Shown: positions 14,631 to 20,943 of the stretch, piece by piece
How positions within the stretch are numbered: the stretch's first letter is position 1
How the letters are laid out: each line of letters opens with the position of its first letter
Virus record (IMG/VR): IMGVR_UViG_3300036712_000019
Location: 1 to 25,382 of that record
Reading direction: 5' to 3' (one strand)
DNA length: 25,382 bases
Source: a virus
The notes under the pieces: generated by a model
The model's database searches: none
What the model was told of the DNA's origin: nothing
Seen by the model: the letters and a program-made list of their open reading frames with translations, nothing else
Translations under genes and position numbers: made by a program

Positions 14631-14951
14631 TTACTCGAAATCGTGGGACATCACGATTTCGGCGATATCCACGGTCTCTGTGAGAGCAACACGGATTTGC
14701 TCCATCAGATCCGGGTTACCGCACGATTCGTACGGTCCGGTGATCTCGTCGCCCGAGAGGATGATTTCCTCGGGGAGGGCGTTCTGGAGGGCGGAGACGT
14801 AGTCGTCCACCATGCGCTCGAAAGCGCCGTTCTCGACGGCGCGCTCGCACCACTCGGTGCCGGCGCCGGAGATGTAGGATGTGACGACGTCAGCGGGGTT
14901 GCGGGCGCTGAACTCGAAGTTGTTGAAGTATCCGTATACGGTCCTAGCCAT
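14631..14951 (-). CDS. Acidic small protein under a palindrome-controlled promoter
   Basis: This 106-residue acidic protein is MARTVYGYFNNFEFSARNPA, then DVVTSYISGAGTEWCERAVE, a helical middle (FERMVDDYVSALQNALPEEI) and an end reading ETVDIAEIVMSHDFE. I do not recognise a family; acidity and size recall phage anti-host or regulatory proteins, which is only a guess. ATG 14951 has AAGGAGAAGACACC upstream. The promoter at 14985-15013 is one of the clearest in the window. The 14563-14630 gap shows no clear hairpin. Confidence 0.65.
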   Translation of the reverse strand: MARTVYGYFNNFEFSARNPADVVTSYISGAGTEWCERAVENGAFERMVDDYVSALQNALPEEIILSGDEITGPYESCGNPDLMEQIRVALTETVDIAEIVMSHDFE

Positions 14952-14984
14952 GGTGTCTTCTCCTTGGTGGTTGGTGTTGCCACC

Positions 14985-15013
14985 ATTATGCCTCACGTGA
15001 GGCACCATGGCAA
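14985..15013 (-). promoter_or_regulatory. Sigma70-type promoter with an operator palindrome in the spacer
   Basis: On the minus strand: TTGCCA (15013-15008), 17-base spacer, CATAAT (14990-14985), 34 bases before ATG 14951. The 16-base perfect palindrome TGCCTCACGTGAGGCA (14989-15004) fills most of the spacer and touches the -10, so a dimeric regulator bound there would block polymerase. Confidence 0.75.
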
Positions 15014-15021
15014 GCCCACCA

Positions 15022-15057
15022 CAGAAACAGAAAGGGCCCCGGTTCTCACCGGGGCCC
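15022..15057 (-). terminator. Intrinsic terminator after the HAD-like gene
   Basis: Stem GGGCCCCGG (15049-15057 with 15034-15042) around a six-base loop, followed on the minus strand by TTTCTGTTTCT. It lies 24 bases after the stop of the gene at 15081-15440 and just before the promoter of the next gene. Confidence 0.85.
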
Positions 15058-15080
15058 CTCCACAATACGGCAGCACCTTG

Positions 15081-15440
15081 TCAGAGGTTCCGGGGGGCGG
15101 CCCCCTTCTCGAAGACCCCGACGATCCTGTCCGGGTCATCAGGACGTGTCTCCTTGAACCAGTCCTCAGCCTTCTGCAAATGGCTGCGGCCGTCATCGAT
15201 GATCGTGATGAGACAGACCGGGATCCGGTACTTTTCAAGCCAGGCGTGAAGTACTGGCTGGTCGGCTCTCGAGGCGAGGTCGGTGGACACGATGATCCGG
15301 CCGTCCCCCCTCAGGAGCACCCTCATGAGGCTGACGTGCCCATGATCGGGTTCTCCCCAGTCGATCGTCCCATCGTCGCTGCGGGTCGCGTACGGGGCGA
15401 TAAGGCCCTCGAGCTGGAAGATCCAGGCAAGGCGTGGCAT
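15081..15440 (-). CDS. Degenerate HAD-like protein (catalytic aspartates replaced)
   Basis: This 119-residue protein starts MPRLAWIFQLEGLIAPYATR. The segment IFQLEGLIAP has the shape of HAD motif I (IFDLDGTLAP), but the nucleophile and acid/base aspartates are Gln 9 and Glu 11. A motif II-like strand RIIVSTDLASR (about 48-58) and a helix WLEKYRIPV (about 67-75) follow, then IDDGRSH. The order and spacing fit a small HAD phosphatase, but catalysis by the normal route is not possible. It may bind a ligand or partner. ATG 15440 has AGAGGAG upstream; a terminator follows. The fold call is inference. Confidence 0.5.
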   Translation of the reverse strand: MPRLAWIFQLEGLIAPYATRSDDGTIDWGEPDHGHVSLMRVLLRGDGRIIVSTDLASRADQPVLHAWLEKYRIPVCLITIIDDGRSHLQKAEDWFKETRPDDPDRIVGVFEKGAAPRNL

Positions 15441-15454
15441 GGATTACTCCTCTG

Positions 15455-15790
15455 TCAGCGGGTTCGAGGGGCTGCTCGCCCGTGGCGGACGAGCCGGTAT
15501 CGGACCAGCGACCGGGACACGGGCGTCCCGGTCGTACGGGACAGCTCCCGCGCTATCCCGGCCTGGGACAAGCCCAGGTCGTGAAGGACGAGGATCTCCT
15601 GGTCGGTGATGTCCCCACGGTCCGGGTGGCCGGGGGTCCGGCCGCCGGCGCCGTAGCGGCGGCTGACGGTCCTGGGGTGGAGTCCCAGGACCGCCGCTAC
15701 CTGGTAGGTCGTGGCGCCGGCCGCGAGCGCTGCGGTGGGGGAGGTCCGGTGGTCGGCCAGTCGCCGGAGGGCTGCGTCCGCTGCCGTCAT
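15455..15790 (-). CDS. DNA-binding protein with two helix-turn-helix units
   Basis: This 111-residue protein begins MTAADAALRRLADHRTSPTA. The first unit is ATTYQVAAVLGLHPRTVSRR (about 26-45) and the second LSQAGIARELSRTTGTPVSRS (about 75-95), each with the A-x3-G-x5-V spacing of a helix-turn-helix. Two linked units suggest binding of an extended or repeated DNA site, e.g. a phage regulator or a recombinase-like DNA reader without catalytic domain. ATG 15790 starts two bases after the upstream gene's stop (15795-15793), so the two are cotranscribed. The longer frame to 15829 was rejected. Confidence 0.65.
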   Translation of the reverse strand: MTAADAALRRLADHRTSPTAALAAGATTYQVAAVLGLHPRTVSRRYGAGGRTPGHPDRGDITDQEILVLHDLGLSQAGIARELSRTTGTPVSRSLVRYRLVRHGRAAPRTR

Positions 15791-15792
15791 CG

Positions 15793-16152
15793 TCAGCTGG
15801 TGGGCCGAACCCTGCCGAACTTTTGGCATCCGATGGGGGTCCGGAGGTTGTCCGACGTACGGATGATGTTCTCGGGGTAGACGAGATCGGTCCGCTGGGG
15901 CTTTGCCTCGCAGGTCATCCTGGACACGATCAGGATGACCCCGGGCTGCGGGTCCGGCAGATCCGTGACAGTGGAGCTGAGGGATCTGACAACGACTTCA
16001 ACGTCGAGGTCGTTGACGCCGTCGTGGAGAAAGCCATCGGTGTTCTCGACCGTGGTGACTCTGGGCGGGGGACCGTCTACGGGGTAGGTGGTCCGGGTGT
16101 CGCCCTGGATCAGGGTGACGGAGTGGGGGGTGAGGTTGCGGAAGATGGCCAT
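15793..16152 (-). CDS. Conserved phage protein with RNLTPH start, function unknown
   Basis: This 119-residue protein starts MAIFRNLTPHSVTLIQGDTR. It has LPDPQPGVILIVSRMTCEA in the middle and ends near RTPIGCQKFGRV. I recall this pattern (RNLTPH, xPxPxPGVxxIVS, a Cys/Gly end) from many phages and mobile elements of high-GC hosts, but no function is known to me. ATG 16152 has AAAGGAG upstream. A 100-base gap to the upstream gene holds an A/C-rich leader (AAACCACCC) and no gene. It is cotranscribed with the two-HTH gene. Confidence 0.68.
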   Translation of the reverse strand: MAIFRNLTPHSVTLIQGDTRTTYPVDGPPPRVTTVENTDGFLHDGVNDLDVEVVVRSLSSTVTDLPDPQPGVILIVSRMTCEAKPQRTDLVYPENIIRTSDNLRTPIGCQKFGRVRPTS

Positions 16153-16253
16153 GGTGGTCTCCTTTTGTGTGGGTTGGGTGGTTTCGTGCTCGGCTAGGTC
16201 GTGGGCCTGCGGCGCCTGCGCGCAGCCGAGCTGGTTCCTGTTGGCTGACCGGT

Positions 16254-16616
16254 TCAGTCGGTCGGGTCGTCCCGGCAATCGGCGACCGTCGGCCTCGTCA
16301 CCGCGAGGATTCTTTTGATGATCCGGTCGAGTGGCACGCCTTTGATCACGAACCTGACGTAGTCGACCGTGGTTTCGTACTCGTCCGGGTCGCTGTAGAT
16401 GATGTTGCCGACGATCCCGACCAGAGCGGCGAATTCCGGGACAGGGCACTGCGTCTGGAGGGCGTAATCGCAGGCCGCCTCGTATGCGGCAACGATGGAC
16501 CGGATCTCGACCGGAGCGGCAGGAGTGTCGAGTTCCTGCAGCTTCTTTTCCACAGATTCACGGATGTTCTCGTGCTCCATGATTTGCTTCCAGGTGCACA
16601 TCTGAGTGGTGGTCAT
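16254..16616 (-). CDS. Small helical protein of unknown function
   Basis: This 120-residue protein begins MTTTQMCTWKQIMEHENIRE and is largely helical (RESVEKKLQELDTPAAPVEI, EAACDYALQTQCPVPEFAAL), ending IIKRILAVTRPTVADCRDDPTD. No family was recognised. The ATG at 16616 is only about 11 bases downstream of the -10-like TATGAT of the conserved element, so the message could be leaderless or nearly so. An internal ATG (residue 13) has a weak GGAAG upstream and is an alternative start. It lies just after the replication-type protein gene. Confidence 0.55.
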   Translation of the reverse strand: MTTTQMCTWKQIMEHENIRESVEKKLQELDTPAAPVEIRSIVAAYEAACDYALQTQCPVPEFAALVGIVGNIIYSDPDEYETTVDYVRFVIKGVPLDRIIKRILAVTRPTVADCRDDPTD

Positions 16617-16642
16617 GGCAACATCGTATCATACGCTTACGG
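16614..16642 (-). promoter_or_regulatory. Conserved promoter/operator element, copy 2
   Basis: On the minus strand: CCGTAAGCGTATGATACG then ATGTTGCCATG, the last ATG being the start of the 16254-16616 gene. It matches copy 1 (13107-13134) almost base for base. TATGAT is a likely -10, and its TGA is the stop codon of the upstream gene (16629-16631). CGTATCATACG (16625-16635) is a perfect palindrome. Confidence 0.55.
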
Positions 16643-17537
16643 TGCGGGATGCTCTCACAGCCGCACGAACCCCCTCTGCCAGACCAGCCACCCGCTCCGC
16701 CGGAGCGCTCACCCGCTCACACTCCCGACACCGACCCGCCGGCTGTCCCGGATGCTCCGGACACTCCGGCGGTCCCACCGCTGCCCGCACCACCAGATCC
16801 CCCGGGCGCAGGCCCTGCACGTACCGGACCACCGCCCCCACCCCAGCACCTGCCCACTCACGCGCCCCACACGCCCTCCGGAGCATCACTGGAGACACCC
16901 CGGCACGTCCCAGACACCGCACAGCGGCCCGCAGCGCCCCAGACGCCCTGAGAGGCGCCGCCAGGTCCTGGCGTCCCACACCGTCGATCACGGTATCCAG
17001 GAGGTCGTCGTGCGCCGGAGATGCCTGGGACGAGGCCTCGTCCCCGCCTTGGATCTCGATCGTTTGCTCCCTCCCTCCTGCTTCTTCTGCCTCATCTGGT
17101 GAGACGACAGGCGGTGGGAGGGAGGGTTTGTTTCTACTCCCAGTCTCTACCCCCTGTAGGAGGCCTGGTCGACCGACGGCTGGTCGACCGGCGGCTGGTT
17201 TCCCGTCGTCGGTGTGACCTGCACTCTGGGAGGCCTCCCGTAGGGGGGTGTCCGACAGGTCCCACCCGGTGCGGATCCTCCCGAGGTCGTCCCGGACCCG
17301 GGTCCGCACGAGGTATCCGGCGGTCTCCAGCTCTCGCAGGGCCGTGCGGATGGCGTCCCGGCCCTCGGCGCCGGGGCGCTCGCGGGCGAGCTGCTCGGCG
17401 GAGGTCCGCCAGTCCAGGGGGCGGGACAGGACCGCGACGAGGATGCCGACGGCCCGGTAGGACAGGCGCGGGTCCTGGAGGGCGGCCCGTTGGAGGACCG
17501 CCACGGTGTCGCCGGTGATGGCGCTACGCCGGATCAC
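16629..17537 (-). CDS. Replication-type winged-helix protein with a C-terminal Cys/His knuckle
   Basis: This 302-residue protein matches the initiator/helix-turn-helix type common in actinobacterial phages and plasmids. Residues about 22-100 form a winged helix: DPRLSYRAVGILVAVLSRPL, then WRTSAEQLARE, DAIRTALRELETAGYL and a beta wing (VRTRVRDDLGRIRTGWDLSD). A long flexible Gly/Pro linker follows, then a helical C-terminal part and a metal knuckle CPEHPGQPAGRCREC (Cys 259, His 262, Cys 270, Cys 273). The start is GTG 17537 with only a weak ribosome site. It likely loads the replication machinery or binds the phage origin. No separate DnaA-box cluster was seen. Confidence 0.68.
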   Translation of the reverse strand: MIRRSAITGDTVAVLQRAALQDPRLSYRAVGILVAVLSRPLDWRTSAEQLARERPGAEGRDAIRTALRELETAGYLVRTRVRDDLGRIRTGWDLSDTPLREASQSAGHTDDGKPAAGRPAVGRPGLLQGVETGSRNKPSLPPPVVSPDEAEEAGGREQTIEIQGGDEASSQASPAHDDLLDTVIDGVGRQDLAAPLRASGALRAAVRCLGRAGVSPVMLRRACGAREWAGAGVGAVVRYVQGLRPGDLVVRAAVGPPECPEHPGQPAGRCRECERVSAPAERVAGLAEGVRAAVRASRTVSV

Positions 17538-17617
17538 CGAACACCACCCACGAAGATCGATTCGCGGTTTTCATCACGTTCGTATACTCTTGTCATCACA
17601 CACCTTGTTTTGGTAGT

Positions 17618-17654
17618 GATCTGGCCCCCCTGCCGAGGGGGCCAGATCTGTTTT
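17618..17654. terminator. Strong hairpin terminator between two minus-strand operons
   Basis: A perfect 12-bp stem (GATCTGGCCCCC / GGGGGCCAGATC, 7-base loop, 17618-17648). A T-run (TGTTTT) follows on the plus strand only. Genes on both sides are on the minus strand, so it may end the operon 17698-18854 without a U-run, or block antisense reading. Confidence 0.7.
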
Positions 17655-17697
17655 GCCGTGCAGGCGTGTGCCCATACTAGGTCATATGCGCACACAC

Positions 17698-18339
17698 TCA
17701 GACGCCGGGCGTACCGTCACCATCACCCTCCACGGGCCTCACGGCCCCGAGCTCGCGGCTCTCCTCCCGGACGCCCTCCTGGACGTCGCCGAGGTCCACG
17801 ACCTCCGCGTACCACGGCCCAGACACCGTCCGATCGATCCACTCCCAGGCGGCATCATCCGCCGGGCACAGAGACGGAGACGCAGCCGACGCGGCCTCCG
17901 AGGACGATCCTCCGCCAAGCTCATCCTGCGCCCCGGGCAACGATGATGGCCCCAGCATCCCCAGGATCCGATCAGCCAGGGCCGCGGCCTCGTCCTGTGA
18001 CAGGGCGTCGTCTCCGCCCGTGGTGCACCCGGTCCGCTGCGACGGAACCGGAATCCACCAGAGTTCTTCTTCGGTCAGGTCCGGGGTCCACCGGTCCGGG
18101 AGAACCACGACGTTCTCGGTAGCCGCCGGCACCGGCGCCGGCTCCGGAAGGATCCAGGCCGCTGTGAGCTCATCCGGTCCGGTCCGGTGCCGGGGCTGCC
18201 GGAGCGCTTCGGAGACCCAGACCATGATGAGCGTACCCAGGCCCCCGATCACGCATCCGACGACCAGGGCGACCCAGATCAGGCCGAGGGCGTACAGGGC
18301 CGCGACGAGCACGGCGAGGGTCTCAGCCATGGTGTCCAT
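17698..18339 (-). CDS. Membrane-anchored protein with long soluble tail
   Basis: This protein of 213 residues (or 210 from ATG 18330) has a hydrophobic N-terminus: MDTMAETLAVLVAALYALGL then IWVALVVGCVIGGLGTLIMV, one or two membrane spans. About 170 polar, acidic residues follow, with TEEELWWIPVPSQRTG, DEAAALADRILGML and AAWEWIDRTVSGPWYAEVVD. The tail would be cytoplasmic or exported; the sequence does not decide. It overlaps the upstream membrane gene by 17 bases. The plus-strand frame over its 3' end looks like a shadow. The terminator at 17618-17648 follows. Function is unknown. Confidence 0.6.
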   Translation of the reverse strand: MDTMAETLAVLVAALYALGLIWVALVVGCVIGGLGTLIMVWVSEALRQPRHRTGPDELTAAWILPEPAPVPAATENVVVLPDRWTPDLTEEELWWIPVPSQRTGCTTGGDDALSQDEAAALADRILGMLGPSSLPGAQDELGGGSSSEAASAASPSLCPADDAAWEWIDRTVSGPWYAEVVDLGDVQEGVREESRELGAVRPVEGDGDGTPGV

Positions 18340-18700
18340 CCCGGAGGAGGGCGTCGAGGACCCGTGCGACGAGCACGGTGTCGACGGGCTCGGTCACCAG
18401 CATCCTGTCCGGCGGCAGCCCCAGAGGCGTGGTCTCGGTCTCGCCGGCTGATAGCCGGTCTGCCAGGACTACTACGTCCTGGCCCAGGCCCTGGTCGGCG
18501 TCGGGGATCCCGCTGGCCGGGTGGTGGCCCGGGCGTCGGACGTGGCGTCCGGAGCTGGAGGGCCGGATGGCGTGGTACAGCAGCCATCCTGCTCCGGACG
18601 CCATCGTCCGGGCCAGGACGATGAGGGGGATCACGACGATCAGCCAGGCCCCCGCGAGCGCGAGGGCGAGGACGATCCAGTGGGTCGTTTCCCTACTCAT
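18323..18700 (-). CDS. Small membrane protein
   Basis: This 125-residue protein begins MSRETTHWIVLALALAGAWL and continues IVVIPLIVLARTMASGAGWL, a strong N-terminal membrane hairpin. A polar C-terminal part follows, with VVVLADRLSAGETE and DRMLVTEPVDTVLVARVLDA. ATG 18700 lies inside the last codons of the ribbon-helix-helix gene (ATGAGTAG overlap), with GGCAGGTG upstream; a GTG at 18709 is an alternative. This protein and the next may be paralogous in design (N-terminal span, polar tail), perhaps partners. Function is not known. Confidence 0.62.
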   Translation of the reverse strand: MSRETTHWIVLALALAGAWLIVVIPLIVLARTMASGAGWLLYHAIRPSSSGRHVRRPGHHPASGIPDADQGLGQDVVVLADRLSAGETETTPLGLPPDRMLVTEPVDTVLVARVLDALLRDGHHG

Positions 18701-18854
18701 GGAGTTCACCTGCCTTGAGGTCGGCGATGTGCCGCTCCAGCAGGAGCTGCAGGTAGGAGGTCATGGATCGTCGATCCTCCTTGGCGGCCTGCATCACCGC
18801 AGCGTGGAGTTCGGATGGGACCCGTATCGTGATGACCTTCATTGGCTGTGTCAT
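18693..18854 (-). CDS. Ribbon-helix-helix DNA-binding protein (53 aa)
   Basis: This gene is short and easily missed. It reads MTQPMKVITIRVPSELHAAV then MQAAKEDRRSMTSYLQLLLE and RHIADLKAGELHE. A beta strand (KVITIRV) followed by two helices (SELHAAVMQAAKEDRR, SMTSYLQLLLERHI) is the ribbon-helix-helix fold of MetJ/Arc, ParG/CopG and antitoxin-type repressors, which bind DNA as dimers. It starts at ATG 18854 close to a TACTAT -10-like hexamer. It is the first gene of a minus-strand operon with two membrane proteins, and the likely autoregulator. The divergent plus-strand operon lies just beyond, so it may also control that. Confidence 0.82.
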   Translation of the reverse strand: MTQPMKVITIRVPSELHAAVMQAAKEDRRSMTSYLQLLLERHIADLKAGELHE

Positions 18855-18891
18855 GCTGACATAGTACATCATTGTGCTAGCATGCTTGGTA

Positions 18892-18938
18892 GGGACTGAA
18901 AAGGGTGTGCGCCGTTGTCACGGCGCACACCCAGTCCC
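18892..18938. promoter_or_regulatory. Compound hairpin in the divergent intergenic region
   Basis: An inner perfect 13-bp stem (GGGTGTGCGCCGT / ACGGCGCACACCC, loop TGTC) is extended by an outer stem (GGGACT 18892-18897 / AGTCCC 18933-18938) with a five-base bulge. On the minus strand the inner stem is followed by TTTTCAG, so it may be a terminator towards the minus genes, or a plus-strand leader structure. Confidence 0.7.
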
Positions 18939-18964
18939 ACAACCACCACGAAAGGGACGGGAGC

Positions 18965-18986
18965 ATCGTCCCACAATCGTCCCACA
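18965..18986. repeat. Tandem 11-base direct repeat
   Basis: ATCGTCCCACA occurs twice head to tail; a third partial copy (GTCCCACA) lies at 18934. It sits between the compound hairpin and ATG 19006. The repeat could be a binding site in the leader of the plus-strand operon. Confidence 0.6.
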
Positions 18987-19005
18987 CGAAAGGACGACCG
19001 ATCGG

Positions 19006-19242
19006 ATGTCCCACCTCATCATCATCTCGGCCATCGCCATCCCCCTGTACCTCATCATGAGGCGCCTGGACCTCGGACGTCTGTCGTCCCAGATCGTGGC
19101 CGTGGGCGGCCCCGGGATCGGGTTGATCTCCGCCTGCGCCTGGACGGCGCACCCGCTCGCCGGGATCGGGATGCTCATTCTGTTGTTCCTGGCGATGACC
19201 ACAGCACTCTTCGTCATCATCTCGGCCGAGATCGACGACTGA
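19006..19242 (+). CDS. Small membrane protein, first gene of the plus-strand operon
   Basis: This 78-residue protein begins MSHLIIISAIAIPLYLIMRR. A second segment, QIVAVGGPGIGLISACAWTA, and a third, GIGMLILLFLAMTTALFVII, give about three hydrophobic stretches. It ends SAEIDD. ATG 19006 has AAAGGACG upstream; the longer frame from 18874 would run through the compound hairpin and was rejected. Small proteins like this recur next to DUF2637-type genes in actinobacterial plasmids and phages, where a role in transfer or membrane association is suspected but not proved. Confidence 0.68.
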   Translation: MSHLIIISAIAIPLYLIMRRLDLGRLSSQIVAVGGPGIGLISACAWTAHPLAGIGMLILLFLAMTTALFVIISAEIDD

Positions 19243-19315
19243 TCCTTGCGGCCGCCGGGCGTAGCCCTCCAGCACCGCCCGGCGGCCCCCCTCGCTCACA
19301 CGAGAGGACCCCAGC

Positions 19316-19873
19316 ATGACACCCCTCCCCCCCCTCCTGGGGATCACCACCGCCCCAGCCCAGGAGCCCTCCTGGCAATGGGACTGGACCGTCCCCCCCT
19401 CCGCCGCCGTCATGTCCGGCTGCGCCGCCCTCGCGCTCGCGGCCGTCTTCGATTACTTCGGGATCGGACCCGACCACTGGTGCGACCGGATCGCCGCCAT
19501 CCTCGTGATGACCGGCCTCTCGCAACTCTTGGTCTTCAGCCCTGGCCAGACCAACATCATCCTGCTCCAACAGCTCCACATGCACGCCCTCTGGGCGGCT
19601 CTGGTCACCGATCTGATCGGGCTCATCGCCTTGGCCTTCTTGGCCGGATCCCTGCTCCCCAAGAAGTGGAAGAACAAGGCCGGGCGCCTAACCCGCTTCG
19701 AGCTCAAGCGGAAGACGGCGAACGCTCGGTGGAATCCCAAGGTCTGGATCCTTCCGGCGTTCGTCGGGGCCTTCCCGATGACCTCCGGCCTTGTCGGCGC
19801 CGTCACCTACCCCGTGATCGCCCTCCTGTGTAATGCCGGGTCAGCGGCGACGTACTTCCTGGTCGGCTACTGA
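19316..19873 (+). CDS. Polytopic membrane protein
   Basis: This 185-residue protein has hydrophobic segments at about 31-52 (AAVMSGCAALALAAVFDYFG), 62-80 (ILVMTGLSQLLVF), 90-112 (ALWAALVTDLIGLIALAFLA) and 148-185 (two more, ending SAATYFLVGY). A basic loop (KKWKNKAGRLTRFELKRK) separates the halves. Four to five spans predicted by eye. ATG 19316 has GAGAGG upstream. The stop overlaps the next start. It is likely part of the same membrane cluster as its neighbours. No family is named. Confidence 0.65.
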   Translation: MTPLPPLLGITTAPAQEPSWQWDWTVPPSAAVMSGCAALALAAVFDYFGIGPDHWCDRIAAILVMTGLSQLLVFSPGQTNIILLQQLHMHALWAALVTDLIGLIALAFLAGSLLPKKWKNKAGRLTRFELKRKTANARWNPKVWILPAFVGAFPMTSGLVGAVTYPVIALLCNAGSAATYFLVGY

Positions 19874-20025
19874 TGATGAGCCGCCAACGTCAACGCCGCG
19901 CCGTCATCATGGCGGCCCTGCTCATCTTCGGCGCCGGTGCGCTCGCCCGCCTCGGCGAGCGCGCCGGTGACGTCCTCTGGGACACCCGGTACGCGCCCCT
20001 CACCACCCCCACGGCTACCCCGTGA
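19873..20025 (+). CDS. Short membrane protein (50 aa)
   Basis: This frame is too short for most gene callers. It begins MMSRQRQRRAVIMAALLIFG, then AGALARLGERAGDVLWDTRY: a basic N-terminus, one hydrophobic segment (about 11-25) and a Thr/Pro-rich end. Its ATG at 19873 overlaps the previous stop, and its TGA (20023-20025) overlaps the next GTG start at 20022. The double overlap is the best evidence that it is real. Function unknown. Confidence 0.6.
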   Translation: MMSRQRQRRAVIMAALLIFGAGALARLGERAGDVLWDTRYAPLTTPTATP

Positions 20026-20642
20026 GCTGGCTCCAGGCCCTCCGGGACGTCCTCCCGGCCGAGGAACGGGAGGGGGGGGTTCACCCCTCCCCTCCCCCAC
20101 CGGCACGGACCCCCATCAGTGCCCCCATCAGGGGAAACAGGGGGTCCACCCCCCGCCGTGAACCCTCCGGTGAACCCCCCGCCGTGAACCCCCCCGGCCC
20201 CGTGGACCCTGTGGACGAGGCGTGGTGGTCCCGCCGCCGGATCCTGTGGGCCACCCGGGGCGGGGACGTCATCGACGCCACCACCCTCATGATCGCGGAC
20301 CCTCGTCACGAGGGCGAGCGCACCACCCCCTACGTCCTGGTCGCGTCCGGCTGGGACCGGGACGACGTCCTGGCCCTCATCGACCCCGCCCCCGAACCCG
20401 ACGACGACGAGGACCAGGACGACGAGGAGCCTGGCGAGGACCGCGAGCGCGTGGGCCTCGACGAGCGGGTCCGCTGGCTCCTGGAGCGCCTCGACCAGGC
20501 CCCCCTCGACGCCCCCATCGTCGTAGCCCGTCTGGCGCACGCCGTCCGGGAACGGTTCGCGGGGATGTCGGAATCAACTGCCCGACGCCTGGCCCGCCAG
20601 GCGCGAGACATCAAGGAGACCGAGGAGACCGATGATGAGTGA
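20022..20642 (+). CDS. Soluble protein with Pro-rich linker and C-terminal DNA-binding-like helix pair
   Basis: This 206-residue protein begins at GTG 20022 (VSWLQALRDVLPAEEREGGV). A Pro/Arg-rich linker of about 50 residues (to about residue 65) overlaps GTGAACC repeats in the DNA. The middle has WWSRRRILWATRGGDVIDAT and YVLVASGWDRDDVLALIDPA, then a highly acidic run. The end reads VARLAHAVRERFAGMSESTA and RRLARQARDIKE, resembling a helix-turn-helix. A DNA-binding role coupled to the membrane genes is inferred. It overlaps the next gene by 11 bases. Confidence 0.6.
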   Translation: MSWLQALRDVLPAEEREGGVHPSPPPPARTPISAPIRGNRGSTPRREPSGEPPAVNPPGPVDPVDEAWWSRRRILWATRGGDVIDATTLMIADPRHEGERTTPYVLVASGWDRDDVLALIDPAPEPDDDEDQDDEEPGEDRERVGLDERVRWLLERLDQAPLDAPIVVARLAHAVRERFAGMSESTARRLARQARDIKETEETDDE

Positions 20643-20943
20643 CCCCTACGGGATGACTGACCCCTATGACCCGGGTGACCCCCAGGGTCACGACCCTCGT
20701 GACCCGAGTGACCCGATGACCCCTGACCCCCAGGGTCACGACCGAGTGACCCGTGACCTCCATGACCTCCGTGACCGGTTCACGCCCTGGGTCATCGCGA
20801 CCATCGTCATCTTCACGCTGATGCTGACGCAGAGGGTCATGACCCCCCGACCCGACCCGGTGACCCGTGACCCGGGTGACCTGGTGACCCCCACGGTCAC
20901 GGTGACCCACCAGGTGACCCCTAACCCGGTCGTGACCCCATGA
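20632..20943 (+). CDS. Single-span membrane protein with DP-repeat arms
   Basis: This protein is 103 residues from ATG 20632 (or 102 from 20635). Its N-terminal arm is repeats of DP (SDPYGMTDPYDPGDPQGHDP) and the C-terminal arm is PDPVTRDPGDLVTPTVTV. One membrane segment, TPWVIATIVIFTLMLTQRVM, lies between (about 51-70). The arms are produced by a DNA-level array of TGACC units, so their protein-level meaning is doubtful. Both ends overlap neighbours (ATGA junction at 20940). See repeat block 1. Confidence 0.6.
   Translation: MMSDPYGMTDPYDPGDPQGHDPRDPSDPMTPDPQGHDRVTRDLHDLRDRFTPWVIATIVIFTLMLTQRVMTPRPDPVTRDPGDLVTPTVTVTHQVTPNPVVTP

Noticed and set aside
16629-17010. Plus-strand Pro-rich frames (TPDTDPPAVPDAPDTP type)
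   Set aside because: Antisense shadows of the C-terminal half of the winged-helix replication-type protein.
17653-17946. Plus-strand frame starting near MRTHSDAGRTVTI after the 17618 hairpin
   Set aside because: The first 50 residues look plausible, but the minus-strand membrane gene over the same DNA is better supported (membrane spans, overlap with upstream gene), and the plus frame turns Arg-rich.
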